NCBI RefSeq assembly: GCF_010183535.1
Contig: NC_071329.1
Span: 18,118,879-18,182,878, forward strand
Reading direction: 5' to 3'
DNA length: 64,000 nt
Source: Caenorhabditis remanei
Taxonomy: Eukaryota > Nematoda > Chromadorea > Rhabditida > Rhabditidae
Below the pieces are notes generated by a model. That model was not told the DNA's origin. It saw only the letters and a program-made list of their open reading frames with translations, and did not search any database. The position numbers were made by a program, and so were the translations under genes. This document shows, piece by piece, positions 46,301-55,398 of the stretch. Numbering within the stretch: the first letter of the stretch is position 1; each line of letters begins with the position of its first letter.

Positions 46301-48437
46301 ACCCAAAAAAATGCAAAATTTGATGTTTTTTAGCCAAAATTCGTCAATTTTCAGTCAGAATCGCTCTCTCGTCAGTCTGAGCGTCAAAAACTGAAATTTC
46401 ACGAATTTTAACTTAAAAATGGAAAAATCTGGGTTTCTGGACTTAAAATTCGTCTTTTTCAGCGTTTTTCAGCCCGAAAATATTCAAAAAATCGTGTTTC
46501 AGTAGGAAAATGACAAATTTTGGTACCGAAACAGCGTTTTATCTGATTTTCAGCGTCTAAACTCAAAATGTTCGACTTTTGACATGAAATGTCGACAAAC
46601 TGAGCTTTCTGGACCAAAAAATTAACTTTTTCAGCGTTTTTCAGCGTAAGAACATGCAAAAATCGATGATTTCAGTGGAAAAAAAGCAGTTTTCAGCCAA
46701 AACTAGGTTTTTGCAAGGGTTGAAGCCTTCCGATTCATTTTTTCTCAATTTAGGATCGAAATTTCAGAAAATTGAACTTTCTGGACTTGAAAATCGCCTT
46801 TTTCAGCGTTTTTCAGACCAAAAACATGCAAAAATCGATGTTTTCAGTGGGAAAAAGACCATTTTCAGTGCAAACTACGATTTTTCGAGGGTTGGAACCT
46901 GAAAACTCAATTTTTGTCAATTCAAGATTGAAATGACGATAAATTGACCGTTCTGCTCTAGAAAATCGTGATTTTCAGAGATTTTTAACTTAAAAACATG
47001 CAAAAATCAATGTTTTCAGCCAAAAATATTCGATTTTCAGTTAGGCTCACTTTCTAGTCAGTCTGAGCGTCAAAAACTGAAATTTCACGAATTTTAACTT
47101 AAAAATGGAAAATTCTAGGTTTCTGGACTTAAAAATCGTCTTTTTCAGCGTTTTTCAGCTTAAAAAACGTACAGAAATCAGTGTATCAGTGGAAAAAATC
47201 AATTTTCAGTTAAAACTACTCCATTTATGCAAGGGTTGGAGCCTTCAGACTCAGTTTTTCGGAATTTTCGATCAAAATGACGATAAATTGATCATTCTGG
47301 ACCTGAAAATCGTCTTTTCCAGCGTTTTTCAGCCCAAAAACATGCAAAAATCAATGTTTTCAGCCAAAAAATTCGATTTTCAGTCAGAATCGCTCTCTCG
47401 TCAGTCTGAGCGTCAAAAACTGAAGTTTCACGAATTTTAACTTAAAAATGGAAAATTCTAGGTTTCTGGACTTAAAAATCGTATTTTCCAGCGTTTTTCA
47501 GCCTAAAAATATGCAAAAATCAGTGTTTCAGTGGAAAAAAGCAGTTTTCAGCCAAAACTTGGTTTTTGCAAGGGTTGGAGCCTTCAGACTCAGTTTTTCG
47601 GAATTTTCGATCAAAATGACGAGAAATTGATCATTCTGGGCCTGAAAATCGCCTTTTCCAGCGTTTTTCAACCCAAAAACATGCAAAAATCGATGATTTC
47701 AGTGGAAAAAATCAATTTTCAGTTAAAACTCCATTTATGCAAGGGTTAGAGCATGCAGACTCAATGTTTTTGAATTAAAGGTCGAAATGTCAGAAAATTG
47801 AAGTTTTCGGACCAAAAAAACGCAATTTTCAGCGTTTTTCAGCCAAAAAACATACAGAAAACCATGTTTTCAGAGGAAAACGCAGTTTTCACTATGAACA
47901 AGTGAAATCATGGCGCCAAAACTTCTACTGTTTTCACTGTTTTCACTAATTACTTTTCCTTTAATTATCCCCCTAATTGTAACACAAAAATCAATAAATT
48001 TGCTAAGCGGCAGAAGCCGTTCCATCGCATCACAAAACCGGCTTGCCGCCCCCCGATCGACGCCGTGTTGATGGTGATGCCATCGGTCAGCGATTTTCGC
48101 CGATTTTTGGACATTCCAGAGGGAAAATGATGTGAAAAATCGGTTTTTGGAGGTTAGAAACCCCTAGGATGTTGTTTTAGGGGAGAAATTTTTTTTTGAA
48201 CAAAATTTTTTTTTCAAATTTTTAATTTAATTCTTTAAATTAACTCTAAAACAAACCTCAAGTTTCGTAATGAGTACACGAGTATTCGGCGACAAATGGT
48301 CGTCCGGTTTTACCTGAAAAACTTGGAGAAAATGAAAAAAAAATAATTTTGAAATAATTTTTTTTTTTTTTTTAAACCTTTGGCAACTGATAATTATGAA
48401 GATTCGAGGTGCTCCGTGGCGACACTTGTTGGCTCAT
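35703..48437 (-). CDS. Major facilitator transporter, MFSD14/HIAT1-like
   Basis: Membrane transporter of the MFSD14 (hippocampus-abundant transcript) family, related to bacterial TetA-type efflux proteins; the vertebrate members sit in the secretory path and their substrates are unclear. Ten exons: 48378-48437, 48257-48313, 43609-43704, 42498-42575, 42379-42441, 41022-41240, 39706-40002, 38169-38431, 36983-37280, 35703-35924; 1653 nt, 550 aa. A ~75-residue polar N-terminus precedes the first membrane span (ALVVIFLEYFAWGLL). MFS motif A is GALSDVWGRK (130-139) in the TM2-3 loop. A long central loop (VPESLPSRRNIGGTTGG) separates the two six-helix halves, and the serine-rich cytosolic tail ends SSDTARLLSGDSSPHC. 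An out-of-frame ATG-GAA-TGA overlaps the start codon. Introns are loaded with R2, a 20-bp array and a satellite. The two small 5' exons are the least certain part. Confidence 0.93.
38435..38782 (+). repeat. ~20-bp tandem repeat CGCCATTTTTGAGTGAAAAA in a transporter intron
   Basis: About 17 head-to-tail copies of a 19-21 bp unit, directly beside the acceptor of exon 8 (38431). Read on the minus (transcribed) strand it gives TTTTTCACTCAAAAATGGCG repeats, i.e. a very long pyrimidine-biased tract just 5' of an acceptor. Open frames here translate as FFHSKMA repeats and are artefacts. Confidence 0.92.
43330..44390. other. Transporter exon 3 flanks; AT-rich with a purine-rich patch
   Basis: Apart from exon 3 (43609-43704) this is AT-rich intron. 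43900-44030 is G/A-rich and apparently single-copy (GAGGAGCAATGAGCATG, then GAGAAAGGGGAGGGGGGAT). R2 motifs reappear at 44150-44310. The single-copy patch could be regulatory, but I see no specific site. Confidence 0.4.
44390..47890 (+). repeat. Satellite-like tandem array, ~171-bp monomer, in transporter intron 2
   Basis: About 21 monomers marked by TTTTTCAGCGTTTTTCAGCC and variants, at about 44400, 44575, 44746, 44918, 45090, 45261, 45437, 45605, 45777, 45948, 46116, 46287, 46460, 46632, 46804, 46975, 47146, 47320, 47491, 47658 and 47829 (mean spacing 171 bp). Monomers are divergent but form higher-order units: CAAGGGTTGAAGCCTTCCGA recurs at intervals of about 687, 512 and 688 bp, i.e. 4, 3 and 4 monomers. 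Each monomer also contains TTTTCAG strings resembling splice acceptors on the strand opposite to the host gene. No protein is encoded. Confidence 0.92.
47910..48071 (+). CDS. Candidate 53-residue secreted peptide ORF (uncertain)
   Basis: In a short non-repeat, more GC-rich island between the satellite and transporter exon 2, on the strand opposite the transporter. It starts MAPKLLLFSLFSLITFPLII, a signal-peptide-like segment, then a polar basic part (SGRSRSIASQNRLAAPRS) and ends PC before TGA. The minus strand of the island is also open in two frames (one contains TDGITINTASIGGRQAGF, another MERLLPLSKFIDF before a GTGTTA), so the coding potential could instead be an alternative transporter exon. 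No homolog is recognised. An upstream ATG-AAC-AAG-TGA precedes the start. Confidence 0.22.
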   Translation: MAPKLLLFSLFSLITFPLIIPLIVTQKSINLLSGRSRSIASQNRLAAPRSTPC

Positions 48438-48439
48438 TC

Positions 48440-49025
48440 CATTTTTTTGCTTCGTGCCACGTGGAAGTGCTGAAATTCCGCGAAAAATTGGCTAAAAATC
48501 ACTGAAAATCGGTTCCGAAAAAAATCACAAAATGCAAGTGCGCTCCACCGAACTCCCCCCCGAAATTCGCTCTAATCAACCGTTTTCAGCGCAATTTTCG
48601 CATTTTCTGGGCGGAAAACTGCTAAAAAACGGTTAAAAATGACTAAAAATCCACAAAAAATCGTGGGAAATGCCGGTTTTCGATGTAGAAGACGATGAAA
48701 AGAGACAGATGGATATCGGTCTGCGCGCGCGCGTCTCTCTCGCCGCGTGTACCCTCTTTAGGAGGACACTGAACAGGTATAACGGGAGGAGAATATAAGG
48801 AAGAAGAAGATGTTGAGAAGAGAAGAAAAGATGAACAAAATGGATATCGGCTGTGTGTGTGTGGATTTTTGAATAAAAACGATGTGTGTGTAGACAGATA
48901 CACACAAGGGATACAATATTTCCAGACAAACAGAATAACAGACTATAATAACATAAGAATTTGCAAAAATATGAGAAAATCGGAAAATAATAACTCAAAA
49001 CGGGTAAAAGTTGGGAAAAACTGAA
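48440..49025. promoter_or_regulatory. Transporter upstream region with microsatellites
   Basis: Immediately 5' of the transporter start (minus strand). On the minus strand a GGAATTTCAG acceptor-like site lies about 30 nt before the ATG and could take a spliced leader. Further upstream are a (GC)n run near 48722-48732 and GTGTGTGTG runs near 48852 and 48888. Open frames on the minus strand here are low-complexity. No defined promoter element is recognised. Confidence 0.35.
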
Positions 49026-49029
49026 CATC

Positions 49030-49680
49030 GGCTAAGATCGCTAACTTTGAGATCCCGTCACGACTTTCTGGGTTACTGTAGAAATTTGTATGTGTTATAA
49101 CTGTGTAGATCAAATTTAGGGCTACATTTTTGTAATTGACAACTTTTTGATAGCTCCGCCCACTTTTGAGATATGCTCCTTTAAAGTTGGAAATTGCCTA
49201 AATTAGTCATTTTCAACGCCGAAATGTGATTTTTACATCAAAATAACCGGGAAAATCCACTTCTGACGTTAAAAACTGTTTAAAACCTAATTTTCTATGT
49301 CGGAAACTACGTTTTTAGCAAAAATTTGGCCGAGAAGGTATTGGTCAAGGTGCACCACTATGAGAATGGGTACCAGGGTTCGATCCCGCTTGGGGTAACT
49401 TTTTTTTAATTTTAAATTTTGTCTGTTTTTAGTTTGTATGAGCTTGTAGATCAAAACTAGTTCTCCATTTTTGTAGTTGACAACTTTTTGATAGCTCCGC
49501 CCACTTTTGAGATATGCGGCTTTAAAGACTGCTGGTGAGAGAGGAGAAGTTGCAGAGAAGCGGGGGAGTTTAAAGGCGCATATCTCAAAAGTGGGCGGAG
49601 CTATGAAAAAGTTGGCAATTACAAAATTGTAGCGCTACTTTTGATCTACAAGCTCATATAACAACTGAATCTAGGAGACT
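49030..49680. repeat. R1 composite repeat
   Basis: GAGATCCCGTCACGACTTTC end, core, plus-strand tRNA-like module (TTGGCCGAGAAGG to GGTTCGATCCCG, about 49325-49390), then two facing cores at 49490-49610. 49680-50040 after it is AT-rich with no feature I can name. Confidence 0.85.
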
Positions 49681-50044
49681 AGTATGCGGACTGGGGTAGT
49701 GCTTCAAAGTTGGTTCATTTTTAGTAAAACTTGAAAATAAATTTTTTACCAATTTTTTTTAAAACTTAAAAGTAAGCGCGCTCTACTGTTCCCCTTATTA
49801 AAAAAATATAACAACTCACCACTAATATGGACAAAAAAAATTAAGAAGTAAAAAATAAATCTAGTCGAATAAATCTGTAGTATTTAATTTCATAATTAAA
49901 CCGGGCTAAATTTTTATAATTTTTAATTTCCAACGTTGATAAAAATCAGAAAAATCAATTCTATTTCACGCAGATTTTTTGAAATTTCTAAAAATATTTT
50001 TCCGCAAAAAACGTTTTTGAAATAAAAGTTGTTTTTTCGAAAAC

Positions 50045-50290
50045 GCAATAGACTGTGAGAAATTTCCAATATTTTATTGATTTTCATGCTATTTTCCCAG
50101 TAAAATTCCTACAATATTAGGTATCTCTGATTCGGTGGGCGCAAAAATTTTCAGCAAAAAAAATTCCAGAAAATTTCTCGGCGAGGGTCTCTTTGGTGTG
50201 AGACAGGCAGTCGGGTGACAGAAATGCACGTTTTATCTGAAAATTAAGAGTTTAAGAACTGGGACGTTTCGCAACCAAGACACTTTAGAC
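50045..50290 (-). pseudogene. Inverted duplicate of the peroxidase gene 3' end (exons 15-16 fragment)
   Basis: On the minus strand this matches peroxidase 29520-29800. It has intron 14 end TTTTCAG, then ATAAAACGTGCATTTCTGTC, the CGACTGCCTG(T/G)CTCACACCA stretch of exon 15 and AAAGAGACCCTCGC. The exon 15 donor is deleted (GAGAAATTTTC instead of GAGGTAAAATATTTTC) and exon 16 is reduced to its end (CGAATCAGAGATACCTAA), followed by the recognisable 3' flank. Small insertions break the frame. The duplication continues through the adjoining R1 copy to about 50680. It is a non-functional gene fragment. Confidence 0.85.
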
Positions 50291-50800
50291 CTTTAAAATT
50301 GGGAACTCAAAAAAATTGAAGAAAACTGCCTAAATTAGTCATTTTCAACGCGAAAATGTGATTTTTACATTAAAATAACCGGAAAATTCCATTTCAGACG
50401 TTTAAAACTATTAAAAACTCAATTTTCCATGTCAAAAACCACATTTTTAGCAAAAATTTGAGTACGAAGATTTTGGTCAAGGTGCACCAATGGGCACCAG
50501 GGTTCGATCCCGCTTTGGGTCAAATTTTTTTAATTTTTAATTTTTTCTGTTGTTTGATTTTTCGGGTTTCTAGTTTATTTCATCTTGTAGATCAAATCTA
50601 GGGCTTAATTTTGTAGTTGACAATTTTTTCATAGGTCCGCCCACTTTTGAGATATGCGCCTTTAAAGATTGAACGATATCCCTGCTGTCACTACAGTTGC
50701 CAATCTTTAAAGGCGCATATCTCAAAAGTGGGCGGACCTATGAAAAAATTGTCAACTACAGAAATAAAGATCTAAACATGATCTATCGATTGAATTAAAA
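50290..50800. repeat. R1 copy belonging to the inverted peroxidase duplicate
   Basis: R1 sequence with a plus-strand tRNA-like module near 50460-50525 that shares the CACCAATGGGCACC deletion with the minus-strand module at 29.28 kb. The facing cores at 50640-50740 extend past the duplicated part. Confidence 0.8.
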
Positions 50801-50999
50801 ATTCTAAAAATTTGATTCACCATAAGATCTAGGCAGAGCCTAAAATTCGGAGCTTTTCAGGGTTAAATTTATTAAAAACTGGGACGTTTTGAAACGTCCA
50901 ATTCTCTGATCCCATAATGTCCGCGGTTTCAAAACGTCCCCGATTTAAAACGTTGCCAAAACGAATTCAGAATGATTTTTAAATTTTCCGGCACTGTAG

Positions 51000-51207
51000 C
51001 ACAGGGGTGCGAGGCGTAAGGTCCGCAACGAAAAGTTTTGAAACTACCGGCCGAGTCGCGATGCGTGTGCGTCGCGTTTTTCATCAAAATATACAACAAA
51101 CACACGCTAAACTTGAACTTGGCACTCAGCCAAGTCCTTTTTTGGCACCGTGCCAACCGCTGAGCGACGGAGCGCGTTTAAGCGACCTTGCGTTTTGCAC
51201 CCCTGTG
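51000..51207. mobile_element. 208-bp MITE with CACAGGGGTGC terminal inverted repeats
   Basis: Perfect 11-bp ends CACAGGGGTGC...GCACCCCTGTG. The inverted similarity extends imperfectly inward (AAGGTC/GACCTT). It is flanked on both sides by CTGTAG (50994-50999 and 51208-51213), a candidate target duplication. The interior is more GC-rich than the surroundings and non-coding. The CAGGGGTG core recalls hAT-type ends, but those give 8-bp duplications, so the superfamily is open. Confidence 0.75.
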
Positions 51208-51284
51208 CTGTAGCATTCGAGAAAGTTGCGAAATGTTTTTTTTTGGTTTCAGAACGTCCCAGTTGAAAAAAATAGCTTTTTTCG

Positions 51285-51840
51285 GGAGTTTTCGCAACTT
51301 TTTTGATGACATTTCCGCTATTCTTTTATGGATCATCAGAAACGATTGAACCATCATACTACACACACTCACCGGTGTTCTTGGAGATCCTGAAATTCAA
51401 GATGGCCTAACTTTCTCAAATTCGGATCCTAGGCCACGGTTTTTATATCATTGAAAAGCTGAGATTCTGAGGATTCTGAATATATGATTAGTTTTGTTTT
51501 GGAATCTTTTTTGACTCTGAAAAAACTGGCCAAAAACTTCCATTTTTTCTAAATTTAGTGGAAATGCCTGAAATTCGGGATGACCTAACTTGCTCAATTT
51601 GGAGTCCTAGGCCACGATTTTTATACCATTTGAAAGCTGATATGCTAAGGATTCTGAATAATGTAATCAGAGACAACATTTATCACATGAATTTCATCAA
51701 TTTAACGTTCACAGCTCTCAGAATCCGAACTGCTTCTACTATGACCATGTCCATGTCCGTGACTATCATCATTCTGTGGCGGGGGGCGTGGTCTTCTCGT
51801 AGTGGGCGGGGCGTTTTTACATCTCATCTCGAGTTTTTGC
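51285..51840 (-). pseudogene. Inverted partial duplicate of galectin exon 3, its 3' flank and R4
   Basis: On the minus strand 51660-51835 reads as the galectin 3' end: ATGAGATGTAAAAACGCC, the proline-rich part, a shortened His-Gly repeat (fewer CATGGT units than the parental gene), TCTGAGAGCTGTGAACGTTA and the stop. Then come an R4 unit and, at 51371-51400, the complement of GGATCTCCAAGAACACCGGT, which resembles the start of exon 6 of the PLP-enzyme gene. The same order occurs in direct orientation at 55258-55835, so two inverted arms of ~550 bp flank the galectin gene. The fragment lacks exons 1-2 and the CRD, so it is not a gene. Confidence 0.82.
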
Positions 51841-52130
51841 AACTTTCAGATGACTTTCCCGCTATTCTTTTAGGGATCATCAGAAACGATTGAACCATCA
51901 TACTACACACAATCACAAACTGAAGAATTTATGGATGATGGCCTAACTTGCTCAATTTGGAGTCCTAGGCCACGATTTTTATACCATTTGAAAGCTGAGA
52001 TTACGCTGGTTTTGAATGTGTAACTGCTTTTCAGTTGAAATTTCATTTTTACTATGAAAAATCTATCCGAAAAATTTCATTTTTTAAAACTCCATCAAAG
52101 ACCGTTTTTTCACTTCAAGCAGCATCAGAA
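51840..52130. repeat. Second partial copy of the galectin-flank repeat
   Basis: GATCATCAGAAACGATTGAA at ~51870 repeats the sequence at ~51330, followed by another R4 unit (GATGGCCTAACTTGCTCAAT at ~51936). It lies just upstream of the galectin promoter region. Confidence 0.7.
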
Positions 52131-52194
52131 AAAGATAAAACATTCCCGTTTTTTTGCAACCAACTCATAAAAACTCAAAAACCTTTCTTCCGAT

Positions 52195-52220
52195 AAAAAA
52201 CTATAAAAACTATAAATCCT
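52195..52220 (+). promoter_or_regulatory. Possible TATA-like element of the galectin gene
   Basis: AACTATAAAAACTATAAATC about 30-50 nt upstream of the galectin ATG, with no trans-splice acceptor between it and the start. A short untranslated leader would follow. Position and sequence are suggestive only, because AT-rich matches are frequent here. Confidence 0.3.
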
Positions 52221-52247
52221 CACCCACTTTCCCCATTTAAAAAACAA

Positions 52248-55200
52248 ATGTTTCTTCTCCTCCTCCTTCTGCTCCTCCCCTTCGCTTCTGAATGCCTTCT
52301 GAATCCTCGCCAGTTGGGATGTGAGCGAATGAATGGCGAATGGGGAAATTATGATACAGTATTCCAAAAACCTATGGAGATTGGCGACAAGTATATTGTC
52401 AATGGGACGGTGTCACCGCATCCTGGAATGTGAGTTGGGAAGAAAAGGTTGAGATCGGTTGAGATCGGCTAACAAACTATGAGATCCCGTCACGGCTTTC
52501 TGGGTTACTGTAGAATATTTTATCTGTAATGACTATGTAGATCAAATCTAGAGCTACATTTTTGTAGTTGACAACTTTTTGACAGCTCTGCCCACTTTAG
52601 AGATATGCGCCTTTAAAGTTGGAAGTTTTGCAAAAATTGAAGAAAACTGTTTGAGTTAGACATTTTCAAGGCCAAAATGTGATTTTTACATCAAAATAAC
52701 CGGAAAAATTCATTTCTGACGTTAAAAACTATACAAAACCTAATTTTTCATGTCGGAAACCACATTTTTAGCAAAAATTTAGCGAAGAAGATTTTGGTAA
52801 AAGTGCACCACTATGAGAATGGGTACCACGGTTCGATCCCGTTTGGAGGCAATTTTCTTAATTTCTGGATTTTTTTGTTTTTAGTTTATTTCATTTTAAA
52901 GATCATGTCTAGTAGATCATTTTTGTAGTTTACAACTTTTGAATAGCTCCGCCCACTTTAGAGATATGCGCCTTTAAAGATTGACAACTCGCTACAGTAG
53001 TCTCTCTTTAAAGCCGCATATCTCAAAAGTGGGCGGAGCTATCAAAAATTTGTCAATTACAAAAATGTAGCCCTAGATTTCATCTACAAGAACACATAAA
53101 TTAAAAACAGAAAAATTCAAAAATTGACTCCAAGCGGGATTGAACACTGGTACCCATTCTTATAGTGGTGCACCTTGACCAAAATCTTCTCGGGGCCAAA
53201 TTTTTGCTAAAAATGTGTTTCACAACATGGAAAATTAGATTTTGTATAGTTTTTAACGTCAGAAATAAAAATTTCAGGTTATTGTGATGTAAAAATCACA
53301 TTTTCGCCTTTTTTTTGTGAAATTTTAAACTTTAGCGGAGCGTATCTCAAAAGTGGGCGGAGCTATCGAAAAATGGTCAACTACAAAAATGAAGCTCTTG
53401 ACATTCCCTATCACTTGATATCAAAGGATTTGCAGTGTCCGCTTCAACCTGGCCAGCACGATGCCAGGACTCGTCTTCGTCCATTTCCGATGTGATATCT
53501 GTTGTGAGCGTAATGTCATCTGGGATACTTATTTCAATGGAAAGTGGGATCGAAGAGAGTATAGTCCGATGCCGTTTAGAGCTAGTCAGTCCTATGAGAT
53601 TATTATGGAGTGAGTTGAATCGCTATCCCTATCCCTATCCCTATCCCTATCGCTATCCTTATTACTATCCATATCGCTATCCCCATCGCTATCCCTATCG
53701 CTATCCTTATCGCTATCGCTATCGCTATCCCTGTCGCTATCCCTATCGCTATCCTTATTACTATCCCTATCGCTATCCCTATCGCTATCCATATCGCTAT
53801 CCCCATTGCTATCCCTATCGCTATCCTTATCGCTATCGCTATCACTATCCCTGTCGCTATCCCTATCGCTATCCTTATTACTATCCGTATAGCTATCCCT
53901 ACCCCTCTATAACTATCGCTATCCTTATCGCTATCCCTGTCGCTATCCCTATCGCTATCCCTCAATCCCTCTATCTCCAGATACACCGGCTCAACCGTCG
54001 AGTTCACATTCAACGGCGCCCATCTCTACTCATCCCTATCCTTATCGCTATCTTTATCGCTATCGCTATCCCTGTCGCTATCCCTGTCGCTATCCGTATT
54101 GCTATCCCTATCGCTATCCATATCCCTCTATCCCTATCCCTGTATCCCTATCCTTATCGCTATCCTTATCGCTATCGCTATCCCTGTCGCTATCCCTGTC
54201 GCTATCCCTGTCGCTATCCCTGTCGCTATCCCTATTGCTATCCCTATCCCTCTATAACTATCGCTATCCTTATCGCTATCCCTGTCGATATCCCTGTCGC
54301 TATCCTTATTACTATCCGTATCGCTATCCCTATCCCTCTATAACTATCGCTATCCCTATCGCTATCCCTGTCGATATCCCTGTCGCTATCCTTATCGCTA
54401 TCCTTATCGCTATCCCTATCCCTCTATAACTATCGCTATCCTTATTGCTATCACTATCCCTCTATCCCTGTATCCCTATCCTTATCGCTATCCTTATCGC
54501 TATCCCTATCGCTATCCCTATCGCTATCCATATCGCTATCCCCATTGCTATCCCTATCGCTATCCTTATCGCTATCGCTATCACTATCCCTGTCGCTATC
54601 CCTATCGCTATCCTTATTACTATCCTTATCGCTATCCCTATCCCTCTATAACTATCGCTATCCTTATCGCTATCGCTATCACTATCCCTGTCGCTATCCC
54701 TATCGCTATCCTTATTACTATCCTTATCGCTATCCCTATCCCTCTATAACTATCGCTATCCTTATTGCTATCACTATCCCTGTCGCTATCCCTATCGCTA
54801 TCCTTATTACTATCCGTATCGCTATCCCTATCCCTCTATAACTATCGCTATCCTTATCGCTATCCCTGTCGCTATCCTTATTACTATCCGTATCGCTATC
54901 CCTATCCCTCTATAACTATCGCTATCCCTATCGCTATCCCTGTCGATATCCCTGTCGCTATCCTTATCGCTATCCTTATCGCTATCCCTATCCCTCTATA
55001 ACTATCGCTATCCTTATTGCTATCACTATCCCTCTATCCCTATCGCTATCCTTATTACTATCCGTATCGCTATCCCTATCCCTCTATAACTATCGCTATC
55101 CTTATCGCTATCCCTCAATCCCTCTATCTCCAGATACACCGGCTCAACCGTCGAGTTCACATTCAACGGCGCCCATCTCTACTCGTTCCGTCTTCGTACC

Positions 55201-55398
55201 GGCGGACAGATTAATCAGGCTCAACTATATGGAACACACACCACGAATTTCCAGGAGATGAGATGTAAAAACGCTCCGCCCACTACGAGAAGGCCACGCC
55301 CACCACCACCACAGAATGATGATAGTCACGGACATGGTCATGGTCATGGTCATGGTTATAGTGGAAGCAGTTCGGATTCTGAGAGCTGTGAACGTTAA
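52248..55398 (+). CDS. Secreted galectin-fold protein with His-Gly tail
   Basis: Three exons: 52248-52429, 53436-53609, 55134-55398; 621 nt, 206 aa. An N-terminal signal peptide ([20 protein letters not shown]), unlike classical cytosolic galectins, is followed by one galectin domain: IVRFNLAS...[10 protein letters not shown], then [19 protein letters not shown] and [19 protein letters not shown]. The family's sugar-binding HxNxR / N / WxxE(E)R set is mostly lost: HFNPR reads HFRCD, the following N is replaced, and WGxEER reads WDRREY, so beta-galactoside binding is doubtful. Extra cysteines (CDICCE) suggest disulfides in a secreted protein. The tail has proline-rich [21 protein letters not shown] and an acidic serine end. 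Intron 2 is a 1.5-kb hexanucleotide array carrying a copy of the start of exon 3. AATAAA follows 17 nt after the stop. Confidence 0.92.
52440..53410. repeat. R1 composite repeat in galectin intron 1
   Basis: Complete R1 unit with tRNA-like modules in both orientations (52775-52850 plus, 53120-53200 minus) and facing cores at 52945-53050. It fills the 1006-bp intron. Confidence 0.85.
53621..55122 (+). repeat. Hexanucleotide array (TATCGC/TATCCC/TATCCT) filling galectin intron 2
   Basis: Begins 11 bp after the donor and runs up to the acceptor of exon 3. Hexamers TATCGC, TATCCC, TATCCT and TATTAC are ordered into longer units of about 75-98 bp (one interval of 222 bp), marked by CCCTCTATAACTATCGCTAT at about 53904, 54249, 54336, 54422, 54644, 54742, 54834, 54909, 54994 and 55082. 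None of the three plus-strand frames of the hexamer contains a stop, so very long false ORFs arise. It is unrelated to the nematode telomere repeat TTAGGC. Confidence 0.97.
53981..54031 (+). pseudogene. Captured copy of the 5' part of galectin exon 3 inside the hexamer array
   Basis: 51 bp identical to 55134-55184 (encoding the [17 protein letters not shown] segment), preceded by the same CCCTCTATCTCCAG acceptor. It then returns directly to hexamer sequence instead of the rest of the exon. It is most simply the product of slippage or unequal exchange that duplicated the array together with the start of exon 3. It is a ready-made cryptic acceptor; if used, the frame stays open well into the array. 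Confidence 0.93.

Noticed and set aside
44827..47749. Many 60-111 residue ORFs around the satellite
   Set aside because: They repeat with the ~171-bp monomer, shift frame between copies and show no start or splice logic.
30127..48437. Operon of transporter and PLP-enzyme genes
   Set aside because: Both are on the minus strand, but about 1.1 kb separates the transporter stop from exon 1a, far more than usual nematode operon spacing, and no SL2-type arrangement is visible.
48633..49028. 131-residue minus-strand ORF upstream of the transporter
   Set aside because: Low-complexity translation of an AT-rich, microsatellite-containing upstream region with no splice link to the transporter exons.
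53435..54343. 302-residue open frame rich in Tyr-Pro-Arg repeats
   Set aside because: It reads through the galectin exon 2 donor into the hexamer array in a frame different from the galectin frame. All three hexamer frames lack stops, so the length is a repeat artefact.
53621..55122. Interstitial telomere repeat
   Set aside because: The units are TATCGC/TATCCC/TATCCT. The nematode telomere repeat is TTAGGC (GCCTAA on the other strand), which does not match.
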